DNA of 64,000 bases from Bacteroidales bacterium (lineage in GTDB: Bacteria; Bacteroidota; Bacteroidia; Bacteroidales; UBA932): NCBI GenBank assembly GCA_017544265.1, contig JAFYEM010000025.1, positions 113,534 to 177,533 of the forward strand, given 5' to 3'. Below are positions 8,934-16,710 of this stretch, piece by piece. Made by a program: the position numbers and the translations under genes. A model generated the notes under the pieces. The model searched no databases. It saw nothing but the letters and a program-made list of their open reading frames with translations, and was not told the origin of the DNA. The stretch's first letter is position 1; every line of letters starts with the position of its first letter.

Positions 8934-9584
8934 TTATTTTAGGTCTGTTATGAATTTTCCCTCAAAATAAGGGTCTGATAGCCAGTCGGATACTTTCCAG
9001 GTGGCTATGGATCCTTTGGAAAGGTGGAAGCGGGCCATTGCGAGGGCACTTTCTTCGGCTATATCGCCGCCTTTGAGGCAAATAAGACCGTCGGAGAATT
9101 TGCCGCGTACCCATGGATAAAGGTCGGAAAGCGTAGCGACAGCCCTCGAGACTATAAAATCAAAGCGCTCGCCGAGAGTCTCCACGCGGGCATTGACCGT
9201 ATCGACATTTTTCAGGTCTATACCCGCGGCCACTTCGCGGGCGACGGTGATCTTTTTGCCTATGGAGTCGCAGAGAGTAAAATGCGCCTGAGGAAATAGA
9301 ATCGCCAGTGGAATACCGGGAAAGCCGCCCCCGGTGCCGAGATCCAGAATCTTTCCGCGTGAGAATTTTTCCAGACGCCCAGGCTCCGCGGCCAGGTATT
9401 TTGCAATCGAGAGGCTGTGCAGCACATGATGCGCATAGAGATTGTCTATGTCTTTTCGCGAAATCACATTTATTTTGCTGTTCCACTCGCGGTACAGGCC
9501 TTCCAGGGCCTCGAACTGCCCGATTTGCCGCTCGTTCAGGGAAAACTCTTTCCTCGCAAAATCTGTAAACTCTTGCTTATTCAT
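8934..9584 (-). CDS. rsmG: 16S rRNA (guanine527-N7)-methyltransferase RsmG
   Basis: A 216-residue class I methyltransferase, close to the usual GidB/RsmG length. Visible family motifs are YREWNSKINVISRKD with the following HVLHSLS, the SAM-binding LDLGTGGGFPGIPLAI at about 75-90, and FDFIVSRAVATL. The family methylates N7 of G527 in the 530 loop of 16S rRNA, and loss gives low-level streptomycin resistance in several bacteria. It stands alone on the minus strand, divergent from the 9641 gene across a 56-base spacer that holds two facing -7 boxes. Confidence 0.95.
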   Translation of the reverse strand: MNKQEFTDFARKEFSLNERQIGQFEALEGLYREWNSKINVISRKDIDNLYAHHVLHSLSIAKYLAAEPGRLEKFSRGKILDLGTGGGFPGIPLAILFPQAHFTLCDSIGKKITVAREVAAGIDLKNVDTVNARVETLGERFDFIVSRAVATLSDLYPWVRGKFSDGLICLKGGDIAEESALAMARFHLSKGSIATWKVSDWLSDPYFEGKFITDLK

Positions 9585-9588
9585 ATTG

Positions 9589-9606
9589 CAAATATAACTA
9601 TATTTG
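9589..9606. promoter_or_regulatory. Facing -7 boxes for rsmG and the divergent methyltransferase
   Basis: CAAATATAACTATATTTG is a perfect 8+2+8 inverted repeat in which each arm, read outward, is the TAnnTTTG -7 box TATATTTG. The minus-strand box ends 5 bases before the rsmG ATG, so the rsmG transcript may be leaderless or nearly so. The plus-strand box lies 34 bases before the ATG at 9641. The two promoters would exclude each other physically. Confidence 0.65.
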
Positions 9607-9640
9607 CGGTAATGCAGGTGTTTTTTTACAGCTCAATGTA

Positions 9641-10840
9641 ATGACTTTCGAGGAATTCATATTGCTGCATGCCGGGGATGATACAAGCAAATTGCTTCTC
9701 TCCGGGAAGGTCCCTGGCGGGTTCGACCTGGAGGAAGCGGTGAGCACCATAGAGTGCCGGAAAGCCCTGTCGAAAAAGGTTCCTGAATGGATGCAGCTGA
9801 GCACGTTGCGCTTTCCGCTGCGGCTCGGCGCCGAGCAGTGCAGCTCGTCCGCGACAGCTCTTGAGAAGGCGTCAATAGCCAGGCATTTTGCAGGGGGCGG
9901 AGCAGTGGCGGATCTCACCGGTGGCCTCGGAGTGGATGCCTGGGCTTTTTCCAGGCACTTCGACAAAGTTCTGTATAATGAAATGTCACCCGTCCTCTGC
10001 AATGCGGCAAGGCATAATTTCCCTCTCCTCGGGATGTCCTCGGTGGAAATCCGCAACTTCTGCGTCGGGGAGACTCCTCTCCGGGAAATACTCGGAGATT
10101 TCATCCCCGATTTGATTTTCCTGGACCCTGCCAGACGCTCCGTAGGAGGCCGCAAGGTTTTCCGTCTTCAGGACTGCTCTCCGGATGTTACCTTGCTTGT
10201 GCCGGAACTCTTTGAAGCCTGTCCGAGGCTGATGCTGAAACTCTCTCCGATGGCGGATTTGACTGAACTTACAAGGCAGCTCCCCGGCCTTGAAGAAATG
10301 TACTGCATAGGCTCGGAAGGGGAGTGCAAGGAAATTCTGGCACTTTTGCGAAAGAACTTCGACGGAGGGCCCGAAATCATAGTCAGAGACCTCCCGGAAG
10401 GCGTTTTCCGCTTCCGTCCGTCCGAAGAGAGAAGCAGCTGCGCCGTCTGTATGGACAGGTCTATGCCCTTGCCGCGCTATCTTTTGGAGCCGTCGAAAGC
10501 CCTGCTGAAATCCGGCGCATTCAATCTGGCTTCCGCCCGCTTCAAAGTTTTGAAAGCCGCCCCGTCGACCCATCTGTATTTCTCCGACAGTCCGGTGGAG
10601 GCATTCCCGGGCAAGATTTTCGAAATAATAGACGTATCCCCATTTTCGGGCAAGGCGATAAAAGATTTCGCCGCGCGTTATTCTGTCTATGGCGTCACGG
10701 CCCGCAATCTTCCGGTTTCCTCCGATGAACTTTCTCGTAAAACCGGTCCCGGAAACCCCTCCGGCCCGCCCGTACACATCTTCGCCTTTTCCCTTTCAGA
10801 CTCTTCCCGCATTATTCTCGCTGCCTCTTCTTCCAATTGA
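9641..10840 (+). CDS. Class I SAM-dependent methyltransferase with THUMP-like C-terminal domain
   Basis: A 399-residue protein of a family common in Bacteroidetes (PG_1098 ferredoxin-like/THUMP-like type). Motif I is visible as VADLTGGLGVDAWAF near residues 87-101, and a DPARRS catalytic-type motif (LIFLDPARRS) lies near 163-168. The N terminus looks helical and the C-terminal about 100 residues resemble the RNA-binding THUMP-like domain. An RNA substrate is likely from the domain combination but the exact target is not known to me. It is transcribed divergently from rsmG. Confidence 0.8.
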   Translation: MTFEEFILLHAGDDTSKLLLSGKVPGGFDLEEAVSTIECRKALSKKVPEWMQLSTLRFPLRLGAEQCSSSATALEKASIARHFAGGGAVADLTGGLGVDAWAFSRHFDKVLYNEMSPVLCNAARHNFPLLGMSSVEIRNFCVGETPLREILGDFIPDLIFLDPARRSVGGRKVFRLQDCSPDVTLLVPELFEACPRLMLKLSPMADLTELTRQLPGLEEMYCIGSEGECKEILALLRKNFDGGPEIIVRDLPEGVFRFRPSEERSSCAVCMDRSMPLPRYLLEPSKALLKSGAFNLASARFKVLKAAPSTHLYFSDSPVEAFPGKIFEIIDVSPFSGKAIKDFAARYSVYGVTARNLPVSSDELSRKTGPGNPSGPPVHIFAFSLSDSSRIILAASSSN

Positions 10841-10851
10841 GAAATTTTGAG

Positions 10852-10859
10852 TAAGTTTG
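10852..10859 (+). promoter_or_regulatory. -7 box upstream of the GDPD-like/SGNH gene
   Basis: TAAGTTTG matches TAnnTTTG and lies 21 bases before the ATG at 10881. The -33 element is not well conserved. Confidence 0.4.
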
Positions 10860-10880
10860 TGTGTCAATGCAGTTTCAGAT

Positions 10881-12668
10881 ATGAAAAAAATACTTTCAGC
10901 ACTTTCTTTTATCCTGCTTTCTCTCGCGCTTGCAGCCCAGAATGTCCATATTGCAGCCCAATGGGGTTATTGGAAATCCCCAGAGGCTGGCGGGGCGCAG
11001 AACTCCCTCGCATCCCTCAAGTCTGCAAGGGACCATAATTTCTGGGGCAGCGAATTCGACGTCCAACTTACCCTGGACGAGGTTGCCATAGTCAACCATG
11101 ACGATGAGATCGAAGGAAAGAAAATCTGCGACCACAAGTGGAACGAACTCAGGAAGATCCGTCTCAGCAGCGGCGAGCTTCGCCCGAGCCTGGACGACTA
11201 CCTTAAACTTGGGGAGAGCTGCACCGATATGATGCTGGTGATGGAACTCAGGCCCCAGCATTCCGACAAAAAGGATGAAAAGCTGGTCGAAAAGGCAGTG
11301 GAGTCCCTCAAAAAGCATAATCTTTTCTCCCCCGACAGGGTGATGTTCATTTCCTTCAGCTATCGCATCTGTGAAGTCATCGCACAGAAGTACCCTGAAT
11401 TCTCCAACCAGTACCTCGAAGGCGACAGGACTCCATCGGAACTCAATGCGGCCGGAATCAATGGATTCGGATATAAGTATGACGTGCTGTCCAGGCATCC
11501 GGAGTGGGTCGCCCAGGCGCACAAACTGGGGATGTCCACCAACGTCCGGACTGTCAATAAGGAAGAGGATATGAAATTCTTCATAGACCTCGGCATCGAC
11601 TGCATCACCACCGATGAACCGCTCCTTTTGAGGAAACTCCTCAGCTCGACGGGCACGTATTCAGTGGAAGCCTGCGATCTTAACCTTATCGGAAAGATAT
11701 GCCCTGAAACTCCGAAAATTTACAACAGGGTTGACACAGTGGCCTATACAGGTTTCAATAGAACCGAAAACAAGAGGGCCAGGATGTCTGCCGGAATCGC
11801 CGTGCTTTTCAAAACCAACGCGCCCAAAATCCAGGTCGCCACTGTCTATGAAAGCATGGGTAATCCGGGCAATGCGACCCTCCTTACCTACTCCGGCTAT
11901 GACCTGTATATTAAGAAGGACAACAAATGGGTATGGGCCGGAATCGGCGTGCCCAGCCGAAAGGCGAACAAGGAGCCGGCGACGATAGTCACCAGTATGG
12001 ACGGTTCCATGCATGAGTGCATGATGTATCTGCCCCTTTTCAGCATATTGGACACTGTGAAAGTGATAATCCCCAAGGGCTATGAAATCGCCCCGCTGGA
12101 GAGCCCTTTCCGCCACAGGGTAGCCTTCTTCGGCTCCAGCTTCACCCACGGAGCGTCCACTTCACGCGGAGGCATGGCCTATCCCTCGATATTCACGCGC
12201 AATACCGGGATCCAGGCGCTCAACCTTGGAATCAGCGGCAACTGTAAACTCCAGCAGTCTTTTGCCAGGGTGATAGCGGACGCGGACATAGACGCACTGG
12301 TATGCGACGCGTTCTCCAATCCTTCCATCAGTGAAATCGAGGAGAGGCTCTTTCCTTTCATAGAGACTGTGCAGGCAGCCCATCCCGGCATGCCGATAAT
12401 CTTCCAGAGGACCATTTATCGCGAATACCGCAATTTCAATACATACAAGGATAAAGAAGAGCAGGCCCGGATAGACCGCACTGAAGAGCTTATGAAGGAA
12501 GCCATGAAAAGATACAAGGATGTCTATTATATCTATCCCGAGGCTTCCTGCAAGGAACTCTATACAACTGTGGACGGCACTCATCCCGGAGATTACGGTT
12601 ACTATCTCTGGGAGCGCTCCATAGAGAAGCCCCTGCTCAGAATCCTCAGAAAATACGGCATAAAATAA
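10881..12668 (+). CDS. Secreted two-domain protein: degenerate glycerophosphodiesterase-like plus SGNH hydrolase
   Basis: A 595-residue protein from the ATG at 10881, which gives a good signal peptide (MKKILSALSFILLSLALAAQ). An earlier in-frame start at 10857 would put non-signal residues in front. Residues 20-265 align with the GDPD family: SEFDVQLTLDEVAIVNHDDE keeps the Glu-x-Asp and His-Asp pairs, but the first His-Arg of the family (AHRGYW) reads AAQWGYW (Q27, W28). After a linker region, residues 410-595 form an SGNH hydrolase: FFGSSFTHG with the nucleophilic serine, GISGN, and DGTHPGDYGYYLW with the Asp and His. The SGNH half should be active; the GDPD half may be inactive or altered. 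Export to the periplasm is likely. Confidence 0.8.
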   Translation: MKKILSALSFILLSLALAAQNVHIAAQWGYWKSPEAGGAQNSLASLKSARDHNFWGSEFDVQLTLDEVAIVNHDDEIEGKKICDHKWNELRKIRLSSGELRPSLDDYLKLGESCTDMMLVMELRPQHSDKKDEKLVEKAVESLKKHNLFSPDRVMFISFSYRICEVIAQKYPEFSNQYLEGDRTPSELNAAGINGFGYKYDVLSRHPEWVAQAHKLGMSTNVRTVNKEEDMKFFIDLGIDCITTDEPLLLRKLLSSTGTYSVEACDLNLIGKICPETPKIYNRVDTVAYTGFNRTENKRARMSAGIAVLFKTNAPKIQVATVYESMGNPGNATLLTYSGYDLYIKKDNKWVWAGIGVPSRKANKEPATIVTSMDGSMHECMMYLPLFSILDTVKVIIPKGYEIAPLESPFRHRVAFFGSSFTHGASTSRGGMAYPSIFTRNTGIQALNLGISGNCKLQQSFARVIADADIDALVCDAFSNPSISEIEERLFPFIETVQAAHPGMPIIFQRTIYREYRNFNTYKDKEEQARIDRTEELMKEAMKRYKDVYYIYPEASCKELYTTVDGTHPGDYGYYLWERSIEKPLLRILRKYGIK

Positions 12669-12686
12669 CCAGCAAAGTTACAGAAT

Positions 12687-13271
12687 ATGAACAAGAACTT
12701 TTGGAATGAATGCCGGCAGTCGCTTTTCGCCGGACTGTTGATAGGACTCGGCGCCGCCGGATTCCTCGCCCTGGGAGGTATTCCCGGTGCCGTGATATTT
12801 GCCTTCGGGCTTGTAGGGGTAGTGCTCTCCGGTACCCTGCTCTACACCGGAAAGGCAGGAGTAATCAATGATATCCCGCTGCTTGTGAGAATCTGGTTTT
12901 TCAATGTGATCGGATGTATCCTGATAGGTCTTGTGCTGGCGTCGCTCGGCGGGGAAAGTGTGGAAAGGGCCCAGACTGTGGTCGCGGGGCGCTTTGCGCA
13001 GGGCCCCTGGAGGAGTTTCCTTCGCGCAGTAGGCTGCGGCCTCATCATAGACATATCAGTGTGGCTGTACCGCGAAAAAGGGTCTATAGTGCCGGTGCTT
13101 TTCGGCGTGCCGCTGTTCATCGTCTGCGGCTTTTACCACTCCATCGCGGATGTGGTCTATCTCACGGCAGCTTTCCGCTGGGACAATGCCATCCTGTGGT
13201 ATTATCCTATTATTGTGCTCGGTAATTATGCCGGCTGCAACATACGCAGGATAGTGCTTCCGCAGCAGTGA
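12687..13271 (+). CDS. Compact formate/nitrite transporter (FNT) family protein
   Basis: A 194-residue membrane protein with six predictable hydrophobic segments. The FNT signatures are present: GVVLSGTLLYTGKAGV, corresponding to the omega-loop LxTGN region, and CGFYHSIADVVYL, which keeps the central pore histidine of FocA/NirC. FNT proteins are usually 250-290 residues, so this is a short version, missing length in the termini and loops. The substrate could be formate, nitrite, hydrosulfide or a short-chain acid; nothing here decides. It follows the GDPD-like/SGNH gene by 18 bases and may be co-transcribed. A strong bidirectional terminator follows. Confidence 0.75.
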   Translation: MNKNFWNECRQSLFAGLLIGLGAAGFLALGGIPGAVIFAFGLVGVVLSGTLLYTGKAGVINDIPLLVRIWFFNVIGCILIGLVLASLGGESVERAQTVVAGRFAQGPWRSFLRAVGCGLIIDISVWLYREKGSIVPVLFGVPLFIVCGFYHSIADVVYLTAAFRWDNAILWYYPIIVLGNYAGCNIRRIVLPQQ

Positions 13272-13287
13272 ACTGAAGTAAATGAAA

Positions 13288-13317
13288 AAAGGGGTTGACC
13301 ATCCGGTCAACCCCTTT
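13288..13317. terminator. Bidirectional intrinsic terminator
   Basis: AAAGGGGTTGACC at 13288-13300 and its perfect complement at 13305-13317 form a 13-bp stem with a four-base ATCC loop. It sits between the convergent FNT gene and rpmH; with A-rich and T-rich flanks it should work in both directions. Confidence 0.85.
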
Positions 13318-13334
13318 GTCTTGTCCCCTGGCGA

Positions 13335-13487
13335 TTACCAGCGGTCTTCGTCGGAAACAGTAAGTTTCTTGCGGCAGTGACGGCGGCGGGCGGAAAGTAC
13401 GCGGCGGCCGTTTGCGGAGGACATTCTCTCACGGAAACCGTGCTTGTTGATCCTCTTGCGGCGGGAGGGTTGGAAAGTTCTTTTCAT
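13335..13487 (-). CDS. rpmH: 50S ribosomal protein L34
   Basis: A 50-residue basic protein read directly from the complement: it begins [18 protein letters not shown] and continues [17 protein letters not shown], the standard L34 sequence, with a short acidic C-terminal extension ending SDEDRW. It binds the large ribosomal subunit. It has its own promoter at 13545-13576 and shares the terminator at 13288-13317. It is not next to rnpA or dnaA in this window, which is common in Bacteroidetes. Confidence 0.97.
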   Translation of the reverse strand: MKRTFQPSRRKRINKHGFRERMSSANGRRVLSARRRHCRKKLTVSDEDRW

Positions 13488-13544
13488 AGTATATCGTTTT
13501 TATTATTACACACTGATTTCGCACCCTGGGGCGCAAAGGGACTG

Positions 13545-13576
13545 CAAAATTAGTTTTTTTGCTTCAAACCGCCAAA
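13545..13576 (-). promoter_or_regulatory. rpmH promoter
   Basis: On the minus strand, TTTG (13576-13573), a 20-base spacer and TAATTTTG (13552-13545) match both halves of the Bacteroides -33/-7 promoter with ideal spacing. The -7 box is 57 bases before the rpmH ATG. Confidence 0.75.
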
Positions 13577-13636
13577 TTTTTTTTCAACAAAAGTGAAGCC
13601 CCATACAGGCGTCCGGCAGAGCCGCGGCTGGAATAT

Positions 13637-14206
13637 TTACTGAAGAAGGTGCTCAAGCAGTACCTTCAGGCCTATGCCGATAAGAATTACGCCTCCTACA
13701 AGTTCGGGGCGTACTTTTTTGTTCACCACTTCGCCGAAGCGGCTGCCGAGCAGGAAACCGGCGATACTCATCAGAAATGAAACAATTCCGATAGTGACAA
13801 GTGGAAGGGTCAGCTGAGCGGCTGATTCGTAACCGGTGCAGGCAAAGGTGATACCTATTGCCAGGGCGTCTATGCTGGTTGCAATCGCAAGGGCGATCCG
13901 GGTGGGAGTTTTCTCCGGGCGCATGGATTTTTCATCCTCTTCCCGGAAAGCGTCAACAATCATTTTCCCGCCTATCATGGCGAGCATGGCAAAAGCAATC
14001 CAATGGTCCCAGGCCTGGATGAAGGACTGGAACTTAATGGTCAGAAACCACCCCAGGAGCGGCATCAAAGCCTGAAAAAAGCCGAAGTCGAAAGAAAGCG
14101 GAAGCATGGTCCGCGGACTTGGCCGGCGCTCGATCACACCGCATACGACGCTCACCGCGAAGCAGTCCATTGCAAGAGCAAAAGCTAATAGCAGAATCTC
14201 AATCAT
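13637..14206 (-). CDS. mntP: Manganese efflux pump MntP
   Basis: A 189-residue membrane protein of the MntP (formerly YebN/DUF204) family, full length with six membrane segments. Family motifs with conserved acidic residues in membrane helices are visible in both halves: LAFALAMDCFAVSVVCG at the start and ATSIDALAIGITFACTG in the middle. The family exports Mn2+. No manganese riboswitch (yybP-ykoY type) is evident upstream; the promoter lies only 20-50 bases away. It follows the ECF sigma operon on the same strand but is separated from it by a terminator. Confidence 0.93.
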   Translation of the reverse strand: MIEILLLAFALAMDCFAVSVVCGVIERRPSPRTMLPLSFDFGFFQALMPLLGWFLTIKFQSFIQAWDHWIAFAMLAMIGGKMIVDAFREEDEKSMRPEKTPTRIALAIATSIDALAIGITFACTGYESAAQLTLPLVTIGIVSFLMSIAGFLLGSRFGEVVNKKVRPELVGGVILIGIGLKVLLEHLLQ

Positions 14207-14225
14207 CCCTCATTTTTTAGGATTG

Positions 14226-14256
14226 CAAATATAAAAAGTATTGCCCGGATGAGCAA
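14226..14256 (-). promoter_or_regulatory. mntP promoter overlapping the upstream terminator
   Basis: On the minus strand TATATTTG (14233-14226) is a good -7 box 20 bases before the mntP ATG. A TTG at 14256-14254 is correctly placed as -33 and lies inside the right arm of the terminator hairpin at 14234-14263. Confidence 0.6.
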
Positions 14257-14263
14257 TACTTTT
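14234..14263 (-). terminator. Terminator of the ECF sigma operon
   Basis: AAAAGTATTGC at 14234-14244 and its perfect complement at 14253-14263 form an 11-bp stem with an 8-base loop just past the last gene of the sigma operon, ending in T residues on the minus strand. Confidence 0.75.
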
Positions 14264-14288
14264 CAGTGCAGAATATGTTCGGGCTGTT

Positions 14289-14795
14289 CTATTTGCGGTT
14301 GTTCCCGCCGAAGTTGCCGTGACCGCGATGTCCCCCGGCATTTTCTCCGCGTCCGCCGAAGTTGCCACGCCCGCCGTGTTGTCCGCCTCCTTTGCGTTCC
14401 ATCACCTTGTGCTGAATTTCGTTCTCGGTGCTGTAGAGGTGGAGAAGCTGCTTTGCATCAAGAACTTTCGCGAATTCGTCGATGTATTTCAGCCGGACCT
14501 CCTGGAGTTTCTGCTGGTGGGCGATTCTCTTTTTGACCACCTCTGCTGCCTCTTCAGGCGTTTCGGGCCTTTTATTGGGCCTCTCGGGTTTTCCGACACT
14601 TGCTTTGATTTCCGCGTCATAGCGGTCATAGACATCGACGAATGCCGGTTTCTGCTCGTCAGTGATTTCTAGACGATAGACAAACTCACGTATTTTGGCT
14701 TCCTTGAACTTGCCGTTTACGTCTTCATTCTTTTCCTGGCCCATAGCGGTCAGTGCGCCGAGAAGCAGGATTGCGGGGATTAACAGCTTTTTCAT
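14289..14795 (-). CDS. Exported helical protein with Gly/His-rich tail, third gene of ECF sigma operon
   Basis: A 168-residue protein with a signal peptide (MKKLLIPAILLLGALTAMGQ). Residues 30-130 are charged and probably helical, with an EITDEQKPAFVDVYDRYD segment reminiscent of Spy/CpxP-like or LTXXQ-type envelope-stress proteins. The last 35 residues are Gly-rich with repeated GRGNFGG and several His, a possible metal-binding or disordered tail. It lies 12 bases after the anti-sigma gene. A role as an envelope-stress effector of this sigma factor is inferred from position. I do not recognise a named family with certainty. Confidence 0.7.
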   Translation of the reverse strand: MKKLLIPAILLLGALTAMGQEKNEDVNGKFKEAKIREFVYRLEITDEQKPAFVDVYDRYDAEIKASVGKPERPNKRPETPEEAAEVVKKRIAHQQKLQEVRLKYIDEFAKVLDAKQLLHLYSTENEIQHKVMERKGGGQHGGRGNFGGRGENAGGHRGHGNFGGNNRK

Positions 14796-14807
14796 TTTGT
14801 CAATTTT

Positions 14808-15110
14808 TTAAAGATTATCATAGTAAAATTCCGGAATGTCTTCAATCTGGACATACGCTATCATAGCGGCTTCGTCGTCACTGATACCGCTGAGAAAACT
14901 GTCCATGGGGCTTTCGGGCTCCCTTCGCAGCAGGCCGAGGGCTACTGCCGCAATTGCGACGGAAGCGGCTATGCCCATCGACCATGGCAGGAAGGACCGT
15001 CTCGGCGCATGTGCCTTTGCGGCGGTGCGGCAGCGTTCTACGAGCGCTTCGACATAGACCTTGTCCTCCGCGTAGGGGAGTGCAGTGTTTATATTCTCAA
15101 ACTCTTTCAT
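14808..15110 (-). CDS. Small single-pass membrane protein, probable anti-sigma factor
   Basis: A 100-residue protein with a cytoplasmic N-terminal half, one membrane helix (about residues 43-60, SMGIAASVAIAAVALGLL) and a short acidic C-terminal part. Its start overlaps the stop of the ECF sigma gene (ATGA). That position and topology are typical of single-pass anti-sigma factors, although it is shorter than most and I see no zinc-binding HxxxCxxC motif. Confidence 0.65.
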   Translation of the reverse strand: MKEFENINTALPYAEDKVYVEALVERCRTAAKAHAPRRSFLPWSMGIAASVAIAAVALGLLRREPESPMDSFLSGISDDEAAMIAYVQIEDIPEFYYDNL

Positions 15111-15616
15111 ATCGTGCTGTCCTTTAGATACTTCTTGATTGATTCGACTGCGTAATGGTAATTTGTCCTCAGAGTGGCTTCGCTCTTGCCGGTTATTTTT
15201 GCGATTTCCGAGTAGGGGAGGTTGTCATAGTAACGCAGATAGAAGGCGAGCCGCTGGCTGCCCGGCAGGCGCAGCGTGGCTTTCTGGAAGAGTACCGAAG
15301 TCTTGTCCGCGTCTGGTGCGCTTTCGCCGGAGAGCATGTCGCACAGTTCATCTGAGAGACTGTCTATGCTTTCGAACAGTCGGGTGCGGCGCCTCAGTAC
15401 CATCAGGGCCTCGTTGGTGGCAATCCTGTAAAGCCATGGACGGAGGCTGCCTTCTCCGTCGCTGAGGGTATGGGCCTTGGTGAAAATCTTGAGAAAGGTC
15501 TCCTGCATCGCATCCTCCGCATCTTCGCGGGAGACAACGATCCTTCGGATATGCCAATAAAGCGCCTCGCCGTAGCGGGAGGCTGCAATATCGACTATTT
15601 CTTTAGCGTCAATCAT
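15107..15616 (-). CDS. ECF-type RNA polymerase sigma factor
   Basis: About 169 residues from the ATG at 15616; another in-frame ATG at 15637 would add seven residues. Region 2 is visible as DAEDAMQETFLKIFTKAH followed by RPWLYRIATNEALMVLRRR, and region 4 as LPYSEIAKITGKSEATLRTNYHYAVESIKKYL, a helix-turn-helix recognising the -35 element. It belongs to the sigma-70 ECF group and heads an operon with a membrane anti-sigma and an exported protein, so it probably controls an envelope response and its own operon. Confidence 0.93.
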   Translation of the reverse strand: MIDAKEIVDIAASRYGEALYWHIRRIVVSREDAEDAMQETFLKIFTKAHTLSDGEGSLRPWLYRIATNEALMVLRRRTRLFESIDSLSDELCDMLSGESAPDADKTSVLFQKATLRLPGSQRLAFYLRYYDNLPYSEIAKITGKSEATLRTNYHYAVESIKKYLKDSTI

Positions 15617-15674
15617 TTTTCCGGGCCTTACATACATAAGATGTACCAGAGTCCGGAATGTTAAAAAAGAAATT

Positions 15675-16631
15675 TTATCTTACGCATCTGACTGATGCAG
15701 AGAATGATGTCTTGTCTCCGAGGGCTGAGTAAATTACTTCGGAATTGCCCATCAGATAGATGTATGTGGCACCTTCTTCCGAAGAGTCGGCTGTCCAGAA
15801 TGCAGCATATTCCCCGACACCTTTGTACCTCGCTGTGTTGCCGACTATGCTGGCGTATCCGGAGGGAATGGCCGAGATTTCAGTGGAGTTGTTCCTGTCC
15901 ACTTCCGAGACAGGCCACATGAGATTGCCGTTGAAACGGGCTTCCACCATCAGTTCTCCGGCCTTGTCGGTAAGGCCTTTCCACTCGTCTGCAGTGGGGA
16001 GCCGCCAGCCGTCGGGGCAGACGGAAGACGCCTCCGTGTAGGTGTAGTAGCGGCCTAAAGGGTATGAAACCACTTCGCAGCCTTCCATCGCGAGCCCGGA
16101 GCCGCTGACTGCGAGGTTGTTGCGCATCCAGTCGAGTTCACCGATATGGATGTAGTAATAGTCCTTTCCGTCCGCTGTGATATGGGGATCTTCTGAATTG
16201 ATGCCGGTTCCAGTGAGGGATTCGCCGAGTCCTGGCTTAACCAGAGTGACCGTTTTCGTTGCCGAAGTCGAATAGAAGCCATCTGCCATGGCTCCGCATG
16301 TAACTTTGTAGGTGCCGGTCTCGTATGGCAGTTTGAAACGTTTGTGGAATGAGGTCTTGGGCGTCTTGCTACTGACTTTCACTGTGTCGCCTGAGCCTTC
16401 CAGGTCCGAGACGTAGTAATAGTAGAACATGTCGTTACCGTCAGGGTGGGTAACGCCGAAGGCGGTAACACGTATCGAATCCAGGCCGTCCACATACCGT
16501 TCCACAGTTATTCCCATGCCTCCGCTCAGGTAGTTGAGCGTCGTTTCGCTTGTATTCTGTTTCTTGCAGGAAAAAACGGCTGCGGCTGCTGTCGCCGCGG
16601 CTGCTATAATGGTCAGTGTTCTGATTCTCAT
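15675..16631 (-). CDS. FISUMP-type lipoprotein
   Basis: A 318-residue lipoprotein from the ATG at 16631 (a TTG two codons earlier is less likely). It has a signal peptide ending AAVFSC with a lipobox cysteine. The N-terminal half looks like a beta-sandwich. The C-terminal half (about residues 155-318) is the Fibrobacter succinogenes major paralogous domain: DWMRNNLA, SVCPDGWRLPTADEWKGL, and FWTADSSEEG. Such proteins are surface lipoproteins of unknown ligand in Bacteroidetes and Fibrobacteres. It is a single gene, divergent from apbE. Confidence 0.85.
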   Translation of the reverse strand: MRIRTLTIIAAAATAAAAVFSCKKQNTSETTLNYLSGGMGITVERYVDGLDSIRVTAFGVTHPDGNDMFYYYYVSDLEGSGDTVKVSSKTPKTSFHKRFKLPYETGTYKVTCGAMADGFYSTSATKTVTLVKPGLGESLTGTGINSEDPHITADGKDYYYIHIGELDWMRNNLAVSGSGLAMEGCEVVSYPLGRYYTYTEASSVCPDGWRLPTADEWKGLTDKAGELMVEARFNGNLMWPVSEVDRNNSTEISAIPSGYASIVGNTARYKGVGEYAAFWTADSSEEGATYIYLMGNSEVIYSALGDKTSFSASVRCVR

Positions 16632-16710
16632 CTTCAATTCTTATAGGCTTGCTGCCACAACTTGCAAATATCGTGAAAAAAATCGTAAATTCGCGTATCA
16701 TTGCTGATAA

